From contig JAEWLW010000092.1 of the NCBI GenBank assembly GCA_023457355.1, positions 1 through 42,390 of the forward strand: 42,390 bases of DNA. The letters are read 5' to 3'. The position numbers and the translations under genes are program-made. Numbering within the stretch: the first letter of the stretch is position 1; each line of letters opens with the position of its first letter. Positions 39,798 to 42,390 of this stretch are shown piece by piece. The notes beneath the pieces are model-generated. The model searched no databases. It was not told where the DNA came from and saw only the letters and a list, made by a program, of their open reading frames with translations. This DNA comes from Bacillota bacterium (GTDB lineage Bacteria; Bacillota; Clostridia; Oscillospirales; Ruminococcaceae).

Positions 39798-40655
39798 TTA
39801 TTGCTTTGATGGCTCCTGCGCCTCAACATCCGGGCCGCGCATGGCCACTTCGATCAGGTAATGGGCATAAAGGCCCTTGACGGTGTAACGGTAAGGCAGT
39901 GTGAACAGGCGCGGCAATATCAATAGATCCAGCATACGCCAGCCCAGCAGCGAAAGCTCCAGCACCAGCAGTTCGGTCAGGCGGCCGCGGCTTAAATGCA
40001 CCGACTGCCGGATCGCCCCCCGCGCCGTGAGATCGCCGTCGCTGATCAGCGCATATTCCGCCAGAGAATAGCGCATCAGCCAGATCAACAAAAAACCGCC
40101 CAGCAGCACCAGCAGCAAAACACCTGAGAGCATCATCCCAAAAGACAGCACCGATTCCAAATCGGTATCGCCCTTCAGGCGCCAGAGGTCGGCAAAATAA
40201 ATCAACGTGACCGGCGGGGCCAAAAACGCCACCGACCACAGCAGCCTTTTGACGAGCAGGCAAATTTGCAGCCACAGAACCCGCCAGAATTGCGCGGCGG
40301 AAAGAAAATATTCAAAAATGGCGCCCGTGGGCTCCGCCTTGCCGTCGCCCAGCAGAAAAAACCACCGCATCACCCCCATGGAGAGCGGCGACAGCACCAG
40401 AAAATAGAGCGCCGCCACCGACATGCTCACCGCCATCGCCACCGGAGAAACGTTGGGCAGGTCGTCGAGATAAATCTCCGGCGTGGCAAACGGGTCGACA
40501 TATTGCGGCAACCCAAACACCGCCGAAAGCAGCATTTCAAGCGTCACAAACAAAAAGCAGAAAATAAGGGCGACCAGCGCGATGGCCGCAGCCCGGGACC
40601 AATGGCGCTGCAACGCCCGGCGCGCGTTTTGTTTTATCAGTCTTCTCAGCTTCAT
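39798..40655 (-). CDS. DUF975-family membrane protein
   Basis: This is a multi-pass membrane protein of unknown function (285 residues from ATG 40655, behind AAGGA). A basic start (KLRRLIKQNARRALQRHW) is followed by about six membrane segments. The C-terminal motif has the order YSLAEYALISDG, ARGAIRQSVHLSRGR, LLVLELSLLGWRMLDLL and LPYRYTVKGLYAHYL. This is the pattern of DUF975 proteins, in which a Tyr/Asp helix, a Ser helix and a SLLGW segment recur. It follows the phosphatase gene by 28 nt in one unit. Confidence 0.8.
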   Translation of the reverse strand: MKLRRLIKQNARRALQRHWSRAAAIALVALIFCFLFVTLEMLLSAVFGLPQYVDPFATPEIYLDDLPNVSPVAMAVSMSVAALYFLVLSPLSMGVMRWFFLLGDGKAEPTGAIFEYFLSAAQFWRVLWLQICLLVKRLLWSVAFLAPPVTLIYFADLWRLKGDTDLESVLSFGMMLSGVLLLVLLGGFLLIWLMRYSLAEYALISDGDLTARGAIRQSVHLSRGRLTELLVLELSLLGWRMLDLLILPRLFTLPYRYTVKGLYAHYLIEVAMRGPDVEAQEPSKQ

Positions 40656-40683
40656 TGCTCTTTCCTTCGCTTCCCAAATAAGC

Positions 40684-41352
40684 TTACAGCCTGATGCCAA
40701 GGCTGCCCATCACCCGCGGGTCCCTGCCTGTGGGCAGCCCAACCGGCACGCTGCCGATCACTTCCACAACCTGGTCGCGCATCCAAAGGCCGGTCGACAT
40801 GCGGATGGTATAGCCTGTGCCGTTGCCCAGCGCCCATTCGCCCATAGGCGCGCGCGGCATGACAAAGGCCGATAACATCGCCATGAACACGCCGCCGTGG
40901 GCGATAACTGCCGCTTCGGTGATGCGGTTTTGAGTCATGTTCATGAAGATGGCATTTAACGCCCCGCCGATGCGTGCACCGAACTGTTCGCCGCTCTCCA
41001 ACGCCCCGGGCGGCGTGCTGGAAAGCGAATTGGCAATCCATTGGCGGTATGCGGGGTCCTCCTGCAGCGCGTCGATGTATTTGCCCTCAAAGTCTCCGAG
41101 CGAAAGCTCAATCAGGTCTTCCACAATCGTTCGGGGCTCGTCGGGGTAAAGGATGTCGGCCGTCTGAACGCAGCGCAGCAGCGGCGAGCAGTAGACCTCC
41201 TGCACGGCGGGGTAGTCGTATTTTGCCTTGAGCATCTCAAGCTCCTCCCGCCCCTCTTTGCAAATTGGGATATCCAGCCGCCCGACATAACGCCCGACGC
41301 GGTTGCCCTCGGTCATGCCGTGGCGTATTAAATGCAGTTTGTAAGTAACCAT
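40684..41352 (-). CDS. Histidine phosphatase (phosphoglycerate mutase-like)
   Basis: This is a cytosolic phosphatase of the histidine-phosphatase branch 1. RHGMTEGN carries the catalytic His (about residue 10), CSPLLRCVQTADIL the second Arg, LIELSLGDFEGKYIDAL the acid/base Glu, and VIAHGGVFMAML the second His. ATG 41352 follows GGAGG by 5 nt; 222 residues. The family covers cobalamin phosphatase, phosphoserine phosphatase and broad-specificity enzymes, so the substrate is open. It is first in a two-gene unit and divergent from the XRE gene. Confidence 0.88.
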   Translation of the reverse strand: MVTYKLHLIRHGMTEGNRVGRYVGRLDIPICKEGREELEMLKAKYDYPAVQEVYCSPLLRCVQTADILYPDEPRTIVEDLIELSLGDFEGKYIDALQEDPAYRQWIANSLSSTPPGALESGEQFGARIGGALNAIFMNMTQNRITEAAVIAHGGVFMAMLSAFVMPRAPMGEWALGNGTGYTIRMSTGLWMRDQVVEVIGSVPVGLPTGRDPRVMGSLGIRL

Positions 41353-41387
41353 GTTTGCCTCCACATTTTTGTTTAAATCTACATATT

Positions 41388-41438
41388 TTTACAATTGGAT
41401 CATTATTTCTTTACAATCGACCGTTGTTATACTATAAT
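41388..41438 (+). promoter_or_regulatory. Promoter of the XRE gene with direct repeats
   Basis: TTTACA (41410-41415) and TATAAT (41433-41438) have a 17-nt spacer. TTTACAAT occurs at 41388-41395 and again at 41410-41417, 22 bp apart, on one face of the helix. The second overlaps the -35 box, so self-regulation by the XRE protein is possible. Confidence 0.7.
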
Positions 41439-41473
41439 CAATATACTCTTCGTAATTTAGGAGGCTAACCCCC

Positions 41474-42187
41474 ATGAATGCACACTTTCCCCGAGTCATT
41501 TCACTGCTGCGGCGTGAGCAGAAGCTGAGCCAGAAACAGGTGGCGGCCGACCTTGGCATCTCTCAGGCGCTGCTGTCGCATTATGAAAAAGGCATCCGTG
41601 AATGCGGGCTTGATTTTGTGGTAAAGGTGGCCTCTTACTATAGCGTTTCCTGCGATTATCTGCTGGGCCGCTCGCCGGACAGAAGCGGGACGCTGCTCAA
41701 TATTGAAGAACTGCCCGCCCCGGAGGATGCCGGCAAGGAAAACGCCGTCGGCAGTGTCGGGCTGCTCGTAATGCTCAATAAAAAGCTGATTTCAAATTCG
41801 CTTTACATGCTGTTTGACCTGCTGGGCAAGACAAAGAACCGTCTGTTCATCTCGCAGGTTTCAGCTTTTTTCATGTTGGCAGTATACCGTATGTTTAGAA
41901 TCGTCTATTCCGCCGACAGCAAAAACCCGCAGGCGCTTTTTTCGGTGCCAAAGCCGCTGGCTCCGGGTTATGCCGACGCCGCCATGCGCGCGTTTGAAAG
42001 CAACGCCGAAGCCATCGTCTCGGGCGAGCTTAAGCATATCCCCGGGCTGGGCGATATCGAGGAGGTTGTTCCCGTGCCGATGACCACCCAGTCGCTCAAC
42101 GAAAATTATCCGCTGTTTGCCGCCTCGCTGTTTAACCTGATTAAAAACGCCGAGGAGCAGCTGCCGGGCGATAAATCCGCAAAGTAA
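41474..42187 (+). CDS. XRE-family transcriptional regulator
   Basis: This DNA-binding protein has a Cro/C1-type helix-turn-helix at residues about 5-65 (VISLLRREQKLSQKQVAADLGISQALLSHYEKG, FVVKVASYYSVSCDYLLG). A 170-residue C-terminal part of unknown function is predicted to be helical and holds LLVMLNKKLISNSLYMLFDLLG and FFMLAVYRMFRIVYSAD. AGGAGG lies 9 nt before ATG 41474. The long C-terminal region suggests ligand binding or dimerisation. It may control its own promoter and the divergent phosphatase-DUF975 pair. Confidence 0.9.
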   Translation: MNAHFPRVISLLRREQKLSQKQVAADLGISQALLSHYEKGIRECGLDFVVKVASYYSVSCDYLLGRSPDRSGTLLNIEELPAPEDAGKENAVGSVGLLVMLNKKLISNSLYMLFDLLGKTKNRLFISQVSAFFMLAVYRMFRIVYSADSKNPQALFSVPKPLAPGYADAAMRAFESNAEAIVSGELKHIPGLGDIEEVVPVPMTTQSLNENYPLFAASLFNLIKNAEEQLPGDKSAK

Positions 42188-42194
42188 GCCGCTA

Positions 42195-42390
42195 AGCGGT
42201 GAGCCGTTGTACATTAAGACGTATAATAGCCGTTTGCGGCTATTATACCATGAACGCCGTGAATGATATAATTTGCGCATCAAAAGGCGGTTGCCCCGCA
42301 AGGGGCGAGCCGTTGCGCATCAAGGGGTATAATAGCCGTTTGCGGTTATTATACCATGAACGCCGTGAATGGTATAATTTGCGCATCAAA
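42195..42390. repeat. Tandem palindromic TATAAT repeats, copy P4 (cut by window end)
   Basis: Two successive units each contain a long palindrome (GTATAATAGCCG/CGGCTATTATAC at 42221-42248; GGTATAATAGCCG ... GGTTATTATACC at 42326-42355). Each is followed by ATGAACGCCGTGAAT, G/A-TATAATTTGCGCATCAAA. Between them lies the GC module with GGCGGTTGCCCCGC and GGGGCGAGCCGTTGCGC. The unit length is about 105 bp and the array continues beyond the window. Confidence 0.75.

Noticed and set aside
42195..42390. CRISPR-like array
   Set aside because: The units are long palindromes of about 105 bp with no unique spacers of constant length and no cas genes. They belong to the dispersed palindromic repeat family.

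Overview
The window reads as a chromosomal segment of a low-redundancy Gram-positive bacterium of the Clostridia (Oscillospiraceae/Ruminococcaceae-like). This rests on the Firmicutes-style translation operon rimP-nusA-rnpM-ylxQ-infB-rbfA-nrnA-truB-ribF-rpsO-pnp, a type III glutamine synthetase, an Lsa-type ABC-F protein, strong Shine-Dalgarno sites and sigma-A promoters with 17-nt spacers. Most genes are moderately G+C-rich. One glycosyltransferase gene (19280-20245) is visibly A+T-rich and looks acquired. The genus cannot be fixed from sequence reading alone.

Layout. 1-674 is non-coding and holds palindromic repeats. 675-4460 carries a lipoprotein, ilvE and an Lsa-like ABC-F gene behind a leader that looks like a ribosome-sensing attenuator. 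4630-6039 (minus) is a PepV-like dipeptidase. 6625-12771 (minus) is a compact thiamine-salvage operon: thiamine-binding protein, ThiW, ThiM, ThiE, a HAD phosphatase, TenA, then ThiZ-ThiX-ThiY. A plus-strand GNAT gene and two kinds of repeat separate it from thiD, which alone sits behind the TPP riboswitch (14662-14758). 14804-18542 (minus) holds a NusG-domain-II protein, an EamA exporter, CstA and a small conserved unknown. After an A+T-rich gap and a CgeB-like glycosyltransferase comes glnN (minus). 23083-34659 is the nusA-infB/rpsO-pnp run. 34705-35528 is a long gene-free stretch with two promoters, a terminator and an apparent structured RNA. It is followed by a CNNM/CorC-type membrane protein, proB-proA and an unknown membrane-anchored protein. 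The right end has a DUF975 membrane protein and a histidine phosphatase (minus), an XRE regulator (plus) and tandem palindromic repeats running off the window.

How the parts work together. The thi genes describe salvage, not de novo synthesis. ThiXYZ plausibly imports a pyrimidine precursor, TenA converts it to HMP, and ThiD phosphorylates it. ThiW imports a thiazole that ThiM phosphorylates, and ThiE joins the two halves. The plus-strand housekeeping run couples transcription elongation (NusA), ribosome assembly (RimP, RbfA, S15), initiation (IF-2), tRNA modification (TruB), flavin cofactor synthesis (RibF) and RNA decay (NrnA, PNPase).

Three items deserve most attention. (1) The ABC-F leader has a six-codon reading frame, a 13-bp anti-antiterminator, a 12-bp antiterminator and an intrinsic terminator, all visible as exact complementarities. 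(2) A dispersed 240-340 bp element with inverted ends occurs three times, next to or inside locus-specific hairpins. (3) A free-standing RNA gene candidate near 35105-35265 has its own promoter, a three-way-junction fold and a terminator.
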